From: Thalassotalea sp.
GTDB lineage: Bacteria > Pseudomonadota > Gammaproteobacteria > Enterobacterales > Alteromonadaceae
Direction of reading: 5' to 3'
DNA length: 64,000 nt
NCBI GenBank assembly: GCA_029237915.1
Contig: JAQWHD010000032.1
Coordinates: 87,281-151,280, forward strand
Part shown: positions 26,282 to 35,450 of the stretch, piece by piece
How the letters are laid out: each line of letters starts with the position of its first letter
Position numbering within the stretch: position 1 is the stretch's first letter
The notes under the pieces: generated by a model
Told to the model about the DNA's origin: nothing
The model's database searches: none
What the model saw: only the letters and a program-made list of their open reading frames with translations
Made by a program: the position numbers and the translations under genes

Positions 26282-26554
26282 ATGATTAAAAAACCAGATT
26301 GTAATACCGCCATGTTAAATCTTATAACTTCTGTTCGTGCAGATTTTCCTTTTACTGTACCAGAAGCAAATATTTGCGGCATATCGTGTATTGGCTGCCC
26401 TAAAAAATTGTTAGAGCTGGTCGATACAGAACTATGCGAATGGGAGGTCAAAATTAATAATGGAGATACCCCTAAGCTTGGCGAAATTTCAAGACTAGCC
26501 AAGCTTTGTAAGAATGTTAGACGTGGATTAAAACGCAATAACCTAGTCAATTAG
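26282..26554 (+). CDS. Small conserved protein with C-x3-C-x2-C motif
   Basis: A 90-residue hypothetical protein. The start at 26282 has GAGG six bases ahead. Residues about 20-40 contain ANICGISCIGCPKK, three closely spaced cysteines that could bind iron-sulfur or zinc, with one more Cys in each flank. The rest is helical and basic, with a C-terminal LCKNVRRGLKRNN. It ends just upstream of the HutC site in front of hutI, so it is not obviously part of the hut regulon. No family is recognised. An overlapping minus-strand frame looks like its shadow. Confidence 0.6.
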   Translation: MIKKPDCNTAMLNLITSVRADFPFTVPEANICGISCIGCPKKLLELVDTELCEWEVKINNGDTPKLGEISRLAKLCKNVRRGLKRNNLVN

Positions 26555-26576
26555 CAATATTCCCCTCTTATAAATT

Positions 26577-26619
26577 CTTGTATATACAAGTTGCGTGGTT
26601 ATCACTTTTCAGGTACATT
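26577..26619 (+). promoter_or_regulatory. hutI promoter with HutC operator 3
   Basis: The perfect 14-base palindrome CTTGTATATACAAG (26577-26590) abuts a plausible promoter: TTGCGT at 26591-26596, 17-bp spacer, TACATT at 26614-26619. It is nearly identical to the two sites in front of hutC and to the CTTGTATGTACAAG consensus I recall for Pseudomonas HutC. HutC bound here would cover the upstream edge of the -35. Confidence 0.82.
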
Positions 26620-26648
26620 TCGCCTATCTTCGTTGAATTGGAACACTC

Positions 26649-27881
26649 ATGACATCAACCGCTACATGGCAAACTCTTTTTATTAATGTAAATATCGCAA
26701 CTATGGATGACGGCAGTAATTCGTATGGAGCTATTAATAATGGCGCATTGGCGATAGCTGATGGCAAAATTGCTTGGATAGGTGAACAATCAAATTTACC
26801 TGCTTTTGATAAAAGTGCTGTTGACGTTATTGATGGCCAAGGTAAGTGGATAACACCTGGTTTAATTGATTGCCATACTCATATTGTTTATGGTTCACAC
26901 CGTGCGAATGAGTTTGAAATGCGCTTACAGGGTGCTAGTTATGAAGAAATTGCAAATAGCGGTGGTGGTATTGTATCTACAGTAAAAGCCACTCGCGCTG
27001 CATCTGCAGAAGAGCTATATGTTAGTGCTCATAAACGCCTAAGTGCACTTCACAATGAAGGTGTTACTAGTTTAGAGATAAAGTCAGGTTATGGCTTAGA
27101 TCTTGAAACTGAAATTAAAATGCTTAAAGTTGCCAAGCGCTTAGAAGAAAATACTCCGGTTACGGTTCGTAAAACATTTCTTGGCGCACATGCGGTTCCC
27201 GTTGAATATAAAGATAATGCCGATGCTTATATTAATTTAGTGTGCGAGCAAATGATCCCTGAAATTGCAAAGCAAAACTTAGCTGATGCTGTTGATGTGT
27301 TTTGTGAAGGTATCGGTTTTTCTATCGAGCAAACTGAAGCGGTTTTTAAAGCAGCCAAGCAGTATGGTTTACCGGTAAAGGTTCATGCAGAACAATTATC
27401 AGATTTGGGTGGCAGTGAGCTAGCAGCTAAATACAGTGCACTTTCTAGTGATCATGTAGAGTTTCTATCGGAGCAAGGTGTTAAAGCCATGAGCGCGGCT
27501 AATATGACCGCTGTGCTTTTACCTGGCGCCTTTTACTTTTTACGTGAAACCAAATTGCCGCCAATTGAATTACTACGCGCTCATAATGTACCAATGGCCA
27601 TAGCGAGTGATGCAAACCCTGGTTCTTCACCAATTAACTCGATCCAGTTAATGCTTAATATGGCCTGTACATTATTTAGATTAACACCAAGTGAAGCATT
27701 AGCCGGTGTAACTTGTCATGCAGCCAAAGCATTAGGCATTGATGGCGTTGTTGGTAGATTAGAAGTGGGTCTTGATGCTGATATTGTTTTGTGGGATATC
27801 GAACAACCAGCACAGCTTTGTTACCAGTTCGGGGTAAACCCTCTAGCTGCTTTATACAAGCAAGGTAAAAAAGTTAAATAA
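26649..27881 (+). CDS. hutI: Imidazolonepropionase HutI
   Basis: A 410-residue amidohydrolase-fold enzyme, the third step of histidine degradation (imidazolone propionate to N-formiminoglutamate). The metal-binding [12 protein letters not shown], the substrate loop [15 protein letters not shown], the [10 protein letters not shown] histidine and the [10 protein letters not shown] aspartate are all present. It is transcribed alone, opposite to hutCHU and about 5 kb from it. No hutG or hutF is in the window, so the last step (formiminoglutamate hydrolysis) is encoded elsewhere. Confidence 0.97.
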   Translation: MTSTATWQTLFINVNIATMDDGSNSYGAINNGALAIADGKIAWIGEQSNLPAFDKSAVDVIDGQGKWITPGLIDCHTHIVYGSHRANEFEMRLQGASYEEIANSGGGIVSTVKATRAASAEELYVSAHKRLSALHNEGVTSLEIKSGYGLDLETEIKMLKVAKRLEENTPVTVRKTFLGAHAVPVEYKDNADAYINLVCEQMIPEIAKQNLADAVDVFCEGIGFSIEQTEAVFKAAKQYGLPVKVHAEQLSDLGGSELAAKYSALSSDHVEFLSEQGVKAMSAANMTAVLLPGAFYFLRETKLPPIELLRAHNVPMAIASDANPGSSPINSIQLMLNMACTLFRLTPSEALAGVTCHAAKALGIDGVVGRLEVGLDADIVLWDIEQPAQLCYQFGVNPLAALYKQGKKVK

Positions 27882-27900
27882 ATGAAATGGCTATAAACAA

Positions 27901-27924
27901 AAGGGATAACATAGTTATCCCTTT
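27901..27924. terminator. Bidirectional terminator between hutI and rraA
   Basis: A 10-bp stem AAGGGATAAC/GTTATCCCTT with loop ATA has an A-rich stretch on one side and T on the other, and serves both convergent genes. Confidence 0.8.
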
Positions 27925-27947
27925 TAGTAGTTGTTAGTTCTTGATAC

Positions 27948-28433
27948 CTATTCGATATCCAACGCGTCAGGTGAGAGCACAATGCCAGTACTATCTGCGT
28001 AAATATGATCTTCAGGTAAAATGGTTACCCCTGCAAAGTTAATTGCTACGTCGCTTTCACCAGTGTTATCTTCGCTTGCACCTACCGGAATAGAAACCAT
28101 AGCTTGGATGCCTAATTCAATGTCTTCGATAATATCAACATCGCGTACACTGCCATAACAAATAATACCTTCCCAACCATTGCGAGCAGCGGTTTCAGCT
28201 ATGTAGCCATCAATAAGCGCGCGGCGAGTTGAGCCACCGCCATCAATAACCAATACTTTGCCAACACCATCGGTTTCAACCACTTCTGCAATAAGTCCAT
28301 TATTTTCAAAGCATTTAATGGTCACAACTGAACCGCCAAATGAATTTCGACCACCATAGTTACTTAACATTGGTTCGAGTACATCGATAGAATCGGCGTA
28401 TAAATTACATAGCTCTGAGGTGTTGTATTGCAT
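27948..28433 (-). CDS. rraA: Ribonuclease E activity regulator RraA
   Basis: A 161-residue protein that binds RNase E and reduces its activity, forming a trimeric ring. Typical features are the N-terminal [14 protein letters not shown], the [12 protein letters not shown] stretch and the glycine-rich [16 protein letters not shown]. The ATG at 28433 has GGAG seven bases ahead; the upstream GTG would contain that site. It is transcribed alone and converges on hutI. Confidence 0.96.
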   Translation of the reverse strand: MQYNTSELCNLYADSIDVLEPMLSNYGGRNSFGGSVVTIKCFENNGLIAEVVETDGVGKVLVIDGGGSTRRALIDGYIAETAARNGWEGIICYGSVRDVDIIEDIELGIQAMVSIPVGASEDNTGESDVAINFAGVTILPEDHIYADSTGIVLSPDALDIE

Positions 28434-28573
28434 GTTCTGCTCCACTTTATAGCAATTTAACTAAACCAGTTTTACCTGTTAAGTTATTGAATTAGTTTTA
28501 GTATAACCTTTGGAGATAAAGGAACAAGTGAAACTTTTTTAGTTATATAGGCAAACGACAAATTGCAGGCAAT

Positions 28574-28599
28574 AAAAAAGCGCCATAAGGCGCTTTTTT
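28574..28599. terminator. Terminator of rpmE
   Basis: The stem AAAAAAGCGCC/GGCGCTTTTTT with loop ATAA is symmetrical, so it acts on both strands. It lies 20 bp past the rpmE stop. Confidence 0.9.
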
Positions 28600-28618
28600 A
28601 ATTCGGTTTAGCTGTCGA

Positions 28619-28831
28619 CTATTTAGACGAAAGAGCACCGAAACGTTTGTTGAATTTATCAACACGACCACCAGTCTCAGCAGCTTTTTGCTTACCAGTG
28701 TAGAACGGGTGACAAGCAGAACATACGTCTAAGTAGATGTCTTTACCGCGTGTAGATTCAGTTTCAATAACGTTACCACATGAACATGTTGCTTTCATTG
28801 CAGTGTAATTTGGGTGGATATTTGCTTTCAT
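28619..28831 (-). CDS. rpmE: 50S ribosomal protein L31, zinc-binding type
   Basis: A 70-residue ribosomal protein of the large subunit. Four cysteines (residues 16, 18, 37 and 40) form the zinc ribbon, making this the zinc-containing C+ form; many bacteria swap it for a C- paralogue under zinc starvation, and zur lies about 11 kb away. The start at 28831 (MKANIHPN) follows AAGG and matches the family; a longer frame upstream would add 16 untypical residues. It is divergent from priA, as in many gammaproteobacteria. Confidence 0.97.
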   Translation of the reverse strand: MKANIHPNYTAMKATCSCGNVIETESTRGKDIYLDVCSACHPFYTGKQKAAETGGRVDKFNKRFGALSSK

Positions 28832-28910
28832 GGAAAACCTTCTATATTTAGGCCGTATCGCCACTTGATCAATTGCCAAGTACCATACGAGTTACAATTT
28901 AAGTTGGCGG

Positions 28911-28939
28911 ATCATACGGTATAGCCAGCCGATGATCAA
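28911..28939 (-). promoter_or_regulatory. rpmE promoter
   Basis: On the minus strand TTGATC (28939-28934) and TATGAT (28916-28911) are separated by exactly 17 bp, giving a good sigma-70 promoter about 80 bp upstream of the rpmE start. Confidence 0.65.
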
Positions 28940-29086
28940 CTAAAACAGTTAAAAAATAGACAAATACTTTATAACTTCAACATAAATTATGTTTTTATCG
29001 GCTTTGCTGCCATGCAATAGTAAATTAGCTTGGCAAATCTACTTTAACTGGGCAGAATAAATGTACTTATAATAATACTATAGATT

Positions 29087-31309
29087 ATGACTTTTATCTC
29101 ATCTTATCTCCAAGTTGCTATTCCTGTACCGATGCGTCAGAGCTTCACTTATTTGCTGCCTGAAAACTTAATTGATCAGGAATTTAGTGCAGGTGATAGA
29201 GTGCTTGTGCCTTTTGGCTCGCGTAAATTAGTTGCTGTTGTGCTAAAGGTGAGTAATGAATGTGATATTAGCGACAATAAGCTTAAAGCTATTATTGAGT
29301 TATTACCGAGCGAATCTAAGTTATCTTCAGCGCAAATAGATTTTTTAAGTTTATGCGCGCGTTATTATCATCATCCCATTGGTGATGTGATCAGCCAAGC
29401 ACTGCCTGTGTTGTTAAGACAAATAAAACCAGTCGATTTAACTCCAGAAACTTGCTGGTCTAAATGTCCGGATAAAAGCGAAGATGAGCTTGAGCAGTTA
29501 GTTGCTGCTTTACCTAAGTCGGCAGCAAAGCAAAAGCTTTTGTATCAGTTTATCAGTGAGCACGATGAAATCACTTGGCCAGAGATACGTATGGCCGGTT
29601 TTAGCAAAAGCCAAATAAGTGCACTTATTAAAAAACAGCTAATTAGTGAAGGCGAGGTCGAAAGTAAGCCATTTGTCTGTAAAGAACAGTCGATAAATAC
29701 CAGTGATAAGCATCAACTTTCAGTTGAGCAAGCGGTGATCGTTAGTGGCATTAACCAACAGTTAGATGGTTTCTCATGTCATTTAATTGACGGCATCACC
29801 GGTAGCGGTAAAACCGAAGTTTACTTACAAATCATTGAAGAGGTACTAAAGCAAGATAAGCAAGTTTTAGTGTTAGTACCAGAAATAGGCTTAACGCCAC
29901 AAACACTATCTCGATTTGAGAAACGTTTTCGTGTACCTATTGTGCTACATCATTCAGGTTTAAATGATAATGAACGTTTACAAACCTGGCACCGTACTAA
30001 AAAAGGTGAAGCTGCAATCATCATCGCCACTCGCTCTGGTGTGTTTACACCGCTAGTAGCTCCTGGTGTGATAATTATTGATGAAGAGCATGATGGCTCG
30101 TTTAAGCAGCAAGAAGGATTTCGCTACCATGCACGAGATGTCGCGATATTACGAGCCAGGCAGTTAAATATTCCTGTCGTGCTCGGTACAGCAACGCCAT
30201 CTTTAGAAACATTACAAAATGCACTATCTGGCAAATATCAATACCACCAGCTCACCAAAAGAGCGGGTAAAAGTAATATTGCCGGCATCGAGCTTATCGA
30301 TATGGCCAAACAGCAAGTTGAATTTGGCTTATCTGGAACATTAAAAAAAGCCATACAAGATACCTTAGATCGCGGCGAGCAAGTGCTTATATTTTTAAAT
30401 CGCCGAGGTTATGCGCCTGCAATTTCTTGCCAGGAGTGTAATTGGATAGCAGAGTGTAAACGTTGTGATAAACCTTATACTTTGCATCAAAACCAAGGGC
30501 TGTTAGTTTGTCACCACTGTGGAAGTCAAAAGCGTATTATGCCGCAGTGCGGTGAATGTGGCAGTATTCGCATTAAACCGCTTGGCCAAGGTACTGAACA
30601 ATTAGAGCAACGTTTACTTGAAATGTTTCCGGATTACTCAGCCATTCGAATTGACAGAGACAGCACTCGCCGTAAAGGTGAATTAGCCAAGTTGTTAGAG
30701 CAAATAACTAATAATGAACATCAAATTTTAGTCGGCACACAAATGCTTGCTAAAGGTCATCATTTTCCTGATGTGACCTTAGTGGCAGTTTTAGATGTTG
30801 ATGGCGCTTTGTTTAGTTATGATTTTCGCGCTCCAGAACATATGGCACAACTCCTAGTGCAGGTGTCGGGTAGGGCTGGTAGAGCAAGCAAACCAGGTAA
30901 GGTAATGGTGCAAACCCAATATCCTGAACACCCGCTACTGCAAGATTTAGTGCATAACGGTTATCAGCATTTTGCCCGTTACGCCTTAATGGAACGAGAA
31001 CAAGCGCGTATTCCGCCATTTGGCTTTCAGGCATTGTTTCGTGCGGAAGCAAATTCTGCAGGTATGCCAAGCTCGCTTCTGCGGGAAGTCAGTGAAGGTC
31101 AGTTTGAACACTGCTTAATCAGTGGTCCTATTGCCGCAGCACAAGAAAAGAAGGCAGGTAAATTTCGCTTTCATTTATTGTTGCAGGCAAATGATCGAAA
31201 ACATTTACATGCAGCTGTTCATCAAATACTGCTGCGCCTTGAAAAACACAAATTACAAAATAAAGTACGCTGGTCGGTAGATATCGATCCGCAAGAGTTA
31301 AGTTGGTAA
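29087..31309 (+). CDS. priA: Primosomal protein N' (PriA helicase)
   Basis: A 740-residue replication-restart helicase that recognises forked DNA and reloads DnaB. An N-terminal DNA-binding region precedes the helicase core, with Walker A GITGSGKTEVY (about residue 240) and DEEHDGSFKQ (about 331). Next comes the zinc-binding insert with paired cysteines (CQECNWIAECKRC, CHHCG and CGECG, about residues 445-495) and the C-terminal helicase motifs GTQMLAKGHHFP and VSGRAGRA. Length is normal. The gene for the replicative helicase DnaB is also in this window. Confidence 0.97.
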   Translation: MTFISSYLQVAIPVPMRQSFTYLLPENLIDQEFSAGDRVLVPFGSRKLVAVVLKVSNECDISDNKLKAIIELLPSESKLSSAQIDFLSLCARYYHHPIGDVISQALPVLLRQIKPVDLTPETCWSKCPDKSEDELEQLVAALPKSAAKQKLLYQFISEHDEITWPEIRMAGFSKSQISALIKKQLISEGEVESKPFVCKEQSINTSDKHQLSVEQAVIVSGINQQLDGFSCHLIDGITGSGKTEVYLQIIEEVLKQDKQVLVLVPEIGLTPQTLSRFEKRFRVPIVLHHSGLNDNERLQTWHRTKKGEAAIIIATRSGVFTPLVAPGVIIIDEEHDGSFKQQEGFRYHARDVAILRARQLNIPVVLGTATPSLETLQNALSGKYQYHQLTKRAGKSNIAGIELIDMAKQQVEFGLSGTLKKAIQDTLDRGEQVLIFLNRRGYAPAISCQECNWIAECKRCDKPYTLHQNQGLLVCHHCGSQKRIMPQCGECGSIRIKPLGQGTEQLEQRLLEMFPDYSAIRIDRDSTRRKGELAKLLEQITNNEHQILVGTQMLAKGHHFPDVTLVAVLDVDGALFSYDFRAPEHMAQLLVQVSGRAGRASKPGKVMVQTQYPEHPLLQDLVHNGYQHFARYALMEREQARIPPFGFQALFRAEANSAGMPSSLLREVSEGQFEHCLISGPIAAAQEKKAGKFRFHLLLQANDRKHLHAAVHQILLRLEKHKLQNKVRWSVDIDPQELSW

Positions 31310-31434
31310 TAAACGTCTTAAAATATCCCTAAATTAGGTGTTATTGCTTCATTTGGGTAACTAAATCAAACAAACTCTGTACATTCGATTTCGGTTAGTT
31401 AAAATTGATTAATCATTTTTCGTGAAGTTTTTGT

Positions 31435-32013
31435 ATGGCTCATCAAGATTACGTTGCTCGCCCCCGCGCAACAAAGAAAAAAAAGAACCCTTATAAACCC
31501 AAGGGAAAACAACCTGTAGTAAATAACTCAGGCTTTAAACCTGTGTTTATTGGCTTAATCATTGTTGCCCTCATTTCAGGTTTTGCGTACTTTTTATTTT
31601 CAATAAAAAATAATGCCCAAGATGTTGAAAGCGTCGATATCGAATTATCTAAACCTGCAAAACGGACTAAAAGCGCGGAAGAAGATCCACTGCCAGAGCC
31701 GCCTACCGAGGATTGGACTTATTTTGATGAATTACCAAATAAGGAAGTTGAAGTTGGAGACTACGATGTTAAAGAAAGTGGTCCATATCAAATGCAATGT
31801 GCTTCTTTTAGAAATCAAAAAGATGCAGAAGCACTAAAAGCTAAAATAGCTTTTACCGGACTTTCATCAACCGTCCGTAAATCTAGGGGCAAGAGTGGCG
31901 TGTGGTATAAAGTGGTTTTAGGCCCATTTGAGCGTAAACGCCAAGCCGAAAGTGCTAAGCACAAATTGAAACGAAGTAAAATCAATGGCTGTCAAATATG
32001 GCTTTGGACTTGA
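31435..32013 (+). CDS. SPOR-domain cell-division protein (FtsN-like)
   Basis: A 192-residue protein with a short basic cytoplasmic part (KKKKNPYKPKG), one membrane helix (about residues 37-57), an acidic/proline-rich linker and a C-terminal SPOR domain (YQMQCASFRNQKDAEALKAK to the end). SPOR domains bind denuded glycan at the division site. The position just downstream of priA and upstream of hslV is where ftsN lies in gammaproteobacteria, so it is probably the ftsN orthologue, though shorter than the E. coli protein (319 residues). Confidence 0.9.
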   Translation: MAHQDYVARPRATKKKKNPYKPKGKQPVVNNSGFKPVFIGLIIVALISGFAYFLFSIKNNAQDVESVDIELSKPAKRTKSAEEDPLPEPPTEDWTYFDELPNKEVEVGDYDVKESGPYQMQCASFRNQKDAEALKAKIAFTGLSSTVRKSRGKSGVWYKVVLGPFERKRQAESAKHKLKRSKINGCQIWLWT

Positions 32014-32038
32014 AAACCTAACGGTTCATTCCCACATT
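32009..32038 (+). promoter_or_regulatory. Candidate sigma-32 promoter of hslVU
   Basis: CTTGAA at 32009-32014 matches the heat-shock -35 exactly. CCCACATT at 32031-32038, after a 16-bp spacer, resembles the heat-shock -10 (CCCCATnT) with small deviations. It overlaps the stop codon of the upstream SPOR gene. hslVU is a classical sigma-32 target, which supports the call. Confidence 0.5.
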
Positions 32039-32056
32039 ATATTTAAGATTGTTTTT

Positions 32057-32100
32057 CGAGGCGTCTGTTTCTAATTTTTATTAGAAAGCGCCTCGTTTTT
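32057..32100 (+). terminator. Stem-loop with T run directly upstream of hslV
   Basis: CGAGGCG (32057-32063) pairs with CGCCTCG (32089-32095), and TTTCTAA/TTAGAAA forms an upper stem; TTTTT follows. It looks like the terminator of the SPOR gene but ends only 17 bases before the hslV GTG. If hslVU is transcribed from the candidate promoter at 32009-32038, the hairpin lies inside the hslVU leader. Confidence 0.75.
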
Positions 32101-32117
32101 ATTTATAGAGGTTTATT

Positions 32118-32636
32118 GTGACTACGATTGTATCAGTACGACGTAACGGCCGCGTTTGCATAGGTGGCGACGGCCAAGTTTCTCTTGGTAATACCGTGAT
32201 GAAAGGTAATGCCCGTAAAGTTCGACGTTTATATAACGACAAAGTATTAGCTGGTTTTGCTGGCGGTACTGCCGACGCCTTTACCCTGTTTGAACGCTTT
32301 GAAAGTAAGCTTGAACAACATCAAGGCCATTTGACTAAATCAGCAGTAGAGCTTGCTAAAGACTGGCGTAGCGACAGAGCATTAAGAAAGTTAGAGGCTA
32401 TGTTGGTTGTTGCTGACGAAACAGCATCATTAATCATTACCGGTAACGGCGATGTAGTACAACCAGAGAATGACTTAATTGCTATTGGCTCTGGTGGTAA
32501 CTTTGCCCAAGCTTCAGCATTAGCGTTACTTGAAAACACTGACTTGTCAGCTCGTGAGATCGTTTCTAAATCATTAACGATCGCCGCAGACATCTGTGTA
32601 TTTACTAACCAAAACCACACTATTGACGAAATTTAG
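32118..32636 (+). CDS. hslV: ATP-dependent protease peptidase subunit HslV
   Basis: A 172-residue proteasome-type threonine protease, forming a double hexameric ring capped by HslU. After removal of the initiator, Thr becomes the N-terminal nucleophile: the protein starts with [12 protein letters not shown]. Other signatures are [14 protein letters not shown] and [13 protein letters not shown]. The start is GTG at 32118 after AGAGG. hslU follows after 61 bp in the same operon. Confidence 0.98.
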   Translation: MTTIVSVRRNGRVCIGGDGQVSLGNTVMKGNARKVRRLYNDKVLAGFAGGTADAFTLFERFESKLEQHQGHLTKSAVELAKDWRSDRALRKLEAMLVVADETASLIITGNGDVVQPENDLIAIGSGGNFAQASALALLENTDLSAREIVSKSLTIAADICVFTNQNHTIDEI

Positions 32637-32697
32637 TTTATAAAACTGAATTTATAACTACACCTAAAGTTACTACTTAGGTAGAGGAAATTATACC

Positions 32698-34026
32698 ATG
32701 TCTAACATGACTCCTCGTGAGATTGTTCACGAATTAGATTGCCATATTATTGGCCAAAATGACGCTAAAAAAGCCGTTGCTATTGCTTTAAGAAATCGCT
32801 GGCGTCGTATGCAACTTAATGACGAGTTGCGCGCTGAAGTTACCCCAAAAAACATTTTAATGATTGGCCCAACAGGTGTTGGTAAAACTGAGATTGCTCG
32901 TCGTTTAGCTAAGCTTGCCAATGCGCCATTCATTAAAGTAGAAGCCACTAAATTTACTGAAGTAGGTTATGTCGGTAAGGAAGTTGAAACCATTATTCGT
33001 GACTTAGCGGATATGGCGATAAAGCTTACTAAAGAACAAGAAATGACGCGTGTTCGTCATTTAGCTGAAGAAGCTGCTGAAGAGCGTATTTTAGATGTAC
33101 TTATTCCAAACCCTGTAAATACTATGGGTGACAGTGAAACAACTGATAACAGCTCTACGCGTCAAATTTTCCGTAAGAAATTACGTGAAGGTAAGCTTGA
33201 TGATAAAGAAATTGAAATAGACGTTGCCCAGCCACAAGTTGGTATGGAAATTATGGCGCCTCCGGGCATGGAAGATATGACTTCGCAATTGCAAAGCATG
33301 TTCCAAAATATGTCTCAGGAAAAAACTAAAAAACGTAAGCTTAAAATTAAAGACGCGTTTAAAGCTCTGCAAGAAGATGAAGCCGCTAAAATGGTGAACC
33401 CTGAAGAGCTTAAAGAAAAAGCAATTGAGTCAGTTGAACAAAACGGTATTGTTTTTATCGATGAAATCGACAAAATTTGTAAACGTGGTGACAGCTCTGG
33501 TCCTGACGTATCACGTGAAGGCGTGCAGCGTGATTTACTGCCATTAATTGAAGGCTCTACAGTAAGCACTAAGCACGGCATGGTAAAAACCGATCACATA
33601 TTATTTATTGCCTCTGGTGCTTTCCAAATGGCAAGACCATCAGACTTAATTCCTGAATTACAAGGTCGCCTGCCAATTCGTGTTGAGCTGCGTGCGCTTA
33701 CCACTGACGATTTTGTTCGTATTCTTACCGAGCCAAACGCTTCATTAACGGAGCAATACATTGCATTGTTAGCCACAGAGGGCGTACATGTTGAATTTAG
33801 TGATGATGGCATAAAAGCGATTGCTAATGCCGCATGGCAAGTAAATGAAGGCACAGAAAATATTGGTGCGCGTCGCTTACATACGGTGATGGAACGTTTA
33901 ATTGAAGAATTATCGTTTAATGCCGATGCTCAGTCAGGGCAAACGATCATGATAGATAAAGCGTTTGTTGACGGTAAGTTAAGTGCGTTAGTGCAAGATG
34001 AAGACTTAAGTCGTTTTATCCTGTAA
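32698..34026 (+). CDS. hslU: ATP-dependent protease ATPase subunit HslU
   Basis: A 442-residue AAA+ unfoldase that feeds substrates to HslV. Walker [10 protein letters not shown] lies near residue 57, the pore motif GYVGKEV near 90, an intermediate domain follows, and Walker [10 protein letters not shown] near 252. The C-terminal tail ends DLSRFIL, the segment that inserts into HslV. It is cotranscribed with hslV, and the DUF971 gene follows after 35 bp. Confidence 0.98.
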   Translation: MSNMTPREIVHELDCHIIGQNDAKKAVAIALRNRWRRMQLNDELRAEVTPKNILMIGPTGVGKTEIARRLAKLANAPFIKVEATKFTEVGYVGKEVETIIRDLADMAIKLTKEQEMTRVRHLAEEAAEERILDVLIPNPVNTMGDSETTDNSSTRQIFRKKLREGKLDDKEIEIDVAQPQVGMEIMAPPGMEDMTSQLQSMFQNMSQEKTKKRKLKIKDAFKALQEDEAAKMVNPEELKEKAIESVEQNGIVFIDEIDKICKRGDSSGPDVSREGVQRDLLPLIEGSTVSTKHGMVKTDHILFIASGAFQMARPSDLIPELQGRLPIRVELRALTTDDFVRILTEPNASLTEQYIALLATEGVHVEFSDDGIKAIANAAWQVNEGTENIGARRLHTVMERLIEELSFNADAQSGQTIMIDKAFVDGKLSALVQDEDLSRFIL

Positions 34027-34061
34027 CTAAACTGCTATAATAGACAAAACAAGGAGATAGC

Positions 34062-34427
34062 ATGCAAGTAGAAGAACTTAATATTGATCAAAGCAAAGGT
34101 GAGCTTAGCTTATCGTTTGCTGATAATTTTCAACAAATATTAAGTTTTGAATTTTTGCGTGTCTATTCGCCTGACGAGCAAACCAGTGTTAAGGGTAAAC
34201 CTAAACCACCGGTGAGTCATAAAAAACAAGTACAACTTTTAGCAATAGAGCCAGTGGCAAAGCACGGTTATCGATTTATTTTTGATGACCAGCATAATGC
34301 AATATATTCTGCTTTATTACTGAATGAATACGCTCACAACAAAAATCGATTGTGGCAACAATACGTCGATGCGCTTAAATTAACAGGGCATAGTCGCGAA
34401 GCCATGATAGATATTAAACAGGTTTAA
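34062..34427 (+). CDS. DUF971 family protein
   Basis: A 121-residue soluble protein of the DUF971 family, related to the N-terminal domain of gamma-butyrobetaine hydroxylase. Typical are the opening ELNIDQSKGELSLSF, the FEFLRVYSP segment and YRFIFDDQHNAIYS near residue 85. It follows hslU in many gammaproteobacteria. The function is unknown; links to iron-sulfur metabolism have been proposed for the family. The ATG follows AAGGAG. Confidence 0.85.
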   Translation: MQVEELNIDQSKGELSLSFADNFQQILSFEFLRVYSPDEQTSVKGKPKPPVSHKKQVQLLAIEPVAKHGYRFIFDDQHNAIYSALLLNEYAHNKNRLWQQYVDALKLTGHSREAMIDIKQV

Positions 34428-34440
34428 TGGACCCATACTG

Positions 34441-34932
34441 ATGACTAATAACCAAATTTTACGTCGAATTCGTTATACATTTAATTATTCAGACGCACAA
34501 ATGTTGAAAATTTTTGCTTCTGCTGAGTTAACTGTTGATATTGAGCAGTATCATCATTGGCTCCGTAAAGATGATGATCCTAAGTACATTAATATTACCG
34601 ACAACCAGTTTGCTACTTTTTTAAACGGGTTAATCAATGAACGCCGTGGTAAAAGAGAAGGCCCACAGCCGGTAGCTGAGAAAAAATTAAATAATAATCT
34701 TATCTTGCGTAAGTTAAAGATTGCTCTTGATATGACTGATGTTGATATTATCGAAGTATTAGGATTAGCAGAAACACGTATTGGTAAGTCTGAGCTAAGT
34801 GCATTCTTCAGAAAGCCAGGCCATAAGCATTACCGTGAGTGTAAAGATCAGTTCTTACGTAACTTCTTGCAAGGCGTACAAATTAAATACCGTGACAATT
34901 CACCATGGCCGGTGTCTGATCACAGTAACTAA
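34441..34932 (+). CDS. yehS: DUF1456 (YehS) family protein
   Basis: A 163-residue cytoplasmic protein made of two similar helical halves of about 75 residues. Each opens with NNQILRRIRYTFNYSD or NNLILRKLKIALDMTD and contains an LRKDDD or FRKPGH turn. That internal duplication is the hallmark of DUF1456/YehS. Function is unknown. It lies 13 bp downstream of the DUF971 gene. Confidence 0.9.
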   Translation: MTNNQILRRIRYTFNYSDAQMLKIFASAELTVDIEQYHHWLRKDDDPKYINITDNQFATFLNGLINERRGKREGPQPVAEKKLNNNLILRKLKIALDMTDVDIIEVLGLAETRIGKSELSAFFRKPGHKHYRECKDQFLRNFLQGVQIKYRDNSPWPVSDHSN

Positions 34933-34953
34933 AACATATATTAGTAAATAAAT

Positions 34954-35316
34954 ATGAAACGAGTGTTGTTAATACTATTAGGGTTTAGCTTTGTGGCTTT
35001 AGCTGCAATAGGGGCTTTCTTGCCAGTATTACCAACCACTCCGTTTTTATTACTCGCTGCGGCCTGTTTTGCTAAATCCTCTGTTCGATGTCATCAATGG
35101 TTGTTAAGTAACAAACTTTTTGGTCCAATCCTTACAAATTGGCAATCCCATCGTTGCATCCCTGCTAACGCTAAAATAATGGCCATAGCCTCCATTGTGC
35201 TATTTGGTTCTTTTTCTGTTTTCGCTATTCACCAAAATATCTATATACTTATTCCTACCTTAGCCTTGCTGCTTACCGGTTTGTTTGTTGTTATTCGTAT
35301 TCCTATTTGTAGATAA
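34954..35316 (+). CDS. ybaN: DUF454 (YbaN) family inner-membrane protein
   Basis: A 120-residue membrane protein with about four hydrophobic segments. The family signature PVLPTTPFLLLAAACFAKSS lies in residues about 25-45, followed by HQWLLSNKLFGP. Function is unknown. It is 21 bp downstream of yehS, probably the last gene of the hslVU transcript. Confidence 0.9.
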   Translation: MKRVLLILLGFSFVALAAIGAFLPVLPTTPFLLLAAACFAKSSVRCHQWLLSNKLFGPILTNWQSHRCIPANAKIMAIASIVLFGSFSVFAIHQNIYILIPTLALLLTGLFVVIRIPICR

Positions 35317-35386
35317 TACCTTATCCCTTCCTGCTCTTTATCTATCTGTTTTAATTAAAAATAAAAATAAGTTTTTTTATTTTTAA

Positions 35387-35412
35387 ACCTTTTTCATCCA
35401 TACTGCATCTTA
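35387..35412 (+). promoter_or_regulatory. Candidate ECF-type promoter in front of the sigma gene
   Basis: AAACCTT (ACCTT at 35387-35391), a 16-bp spacer and TCTTA at 35408-35412, 38 bp before the TTG start. The element TTTTTAAACCTTTTT recurs at 45114-45128 with the same 16-bp spacing to ACTAA. ECF sigma factors usually recognise an AAC-containing -35 and transcribe their own operon. Confidence 0.5.
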
Positions 35413-35450
35413 CTTACAAGAAAACAAAAGAATTAAAGGATTTTAAAATT

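Noticed and set aside
26257..26550. Minus-strand frame overlapping the Cys-motif protein gene
   Set aside because: The plus-strand frame has a better ribosome-binding site and a conserved-looking cysteine cluster; the minus product is low-complexity Ser/Leu-rich.
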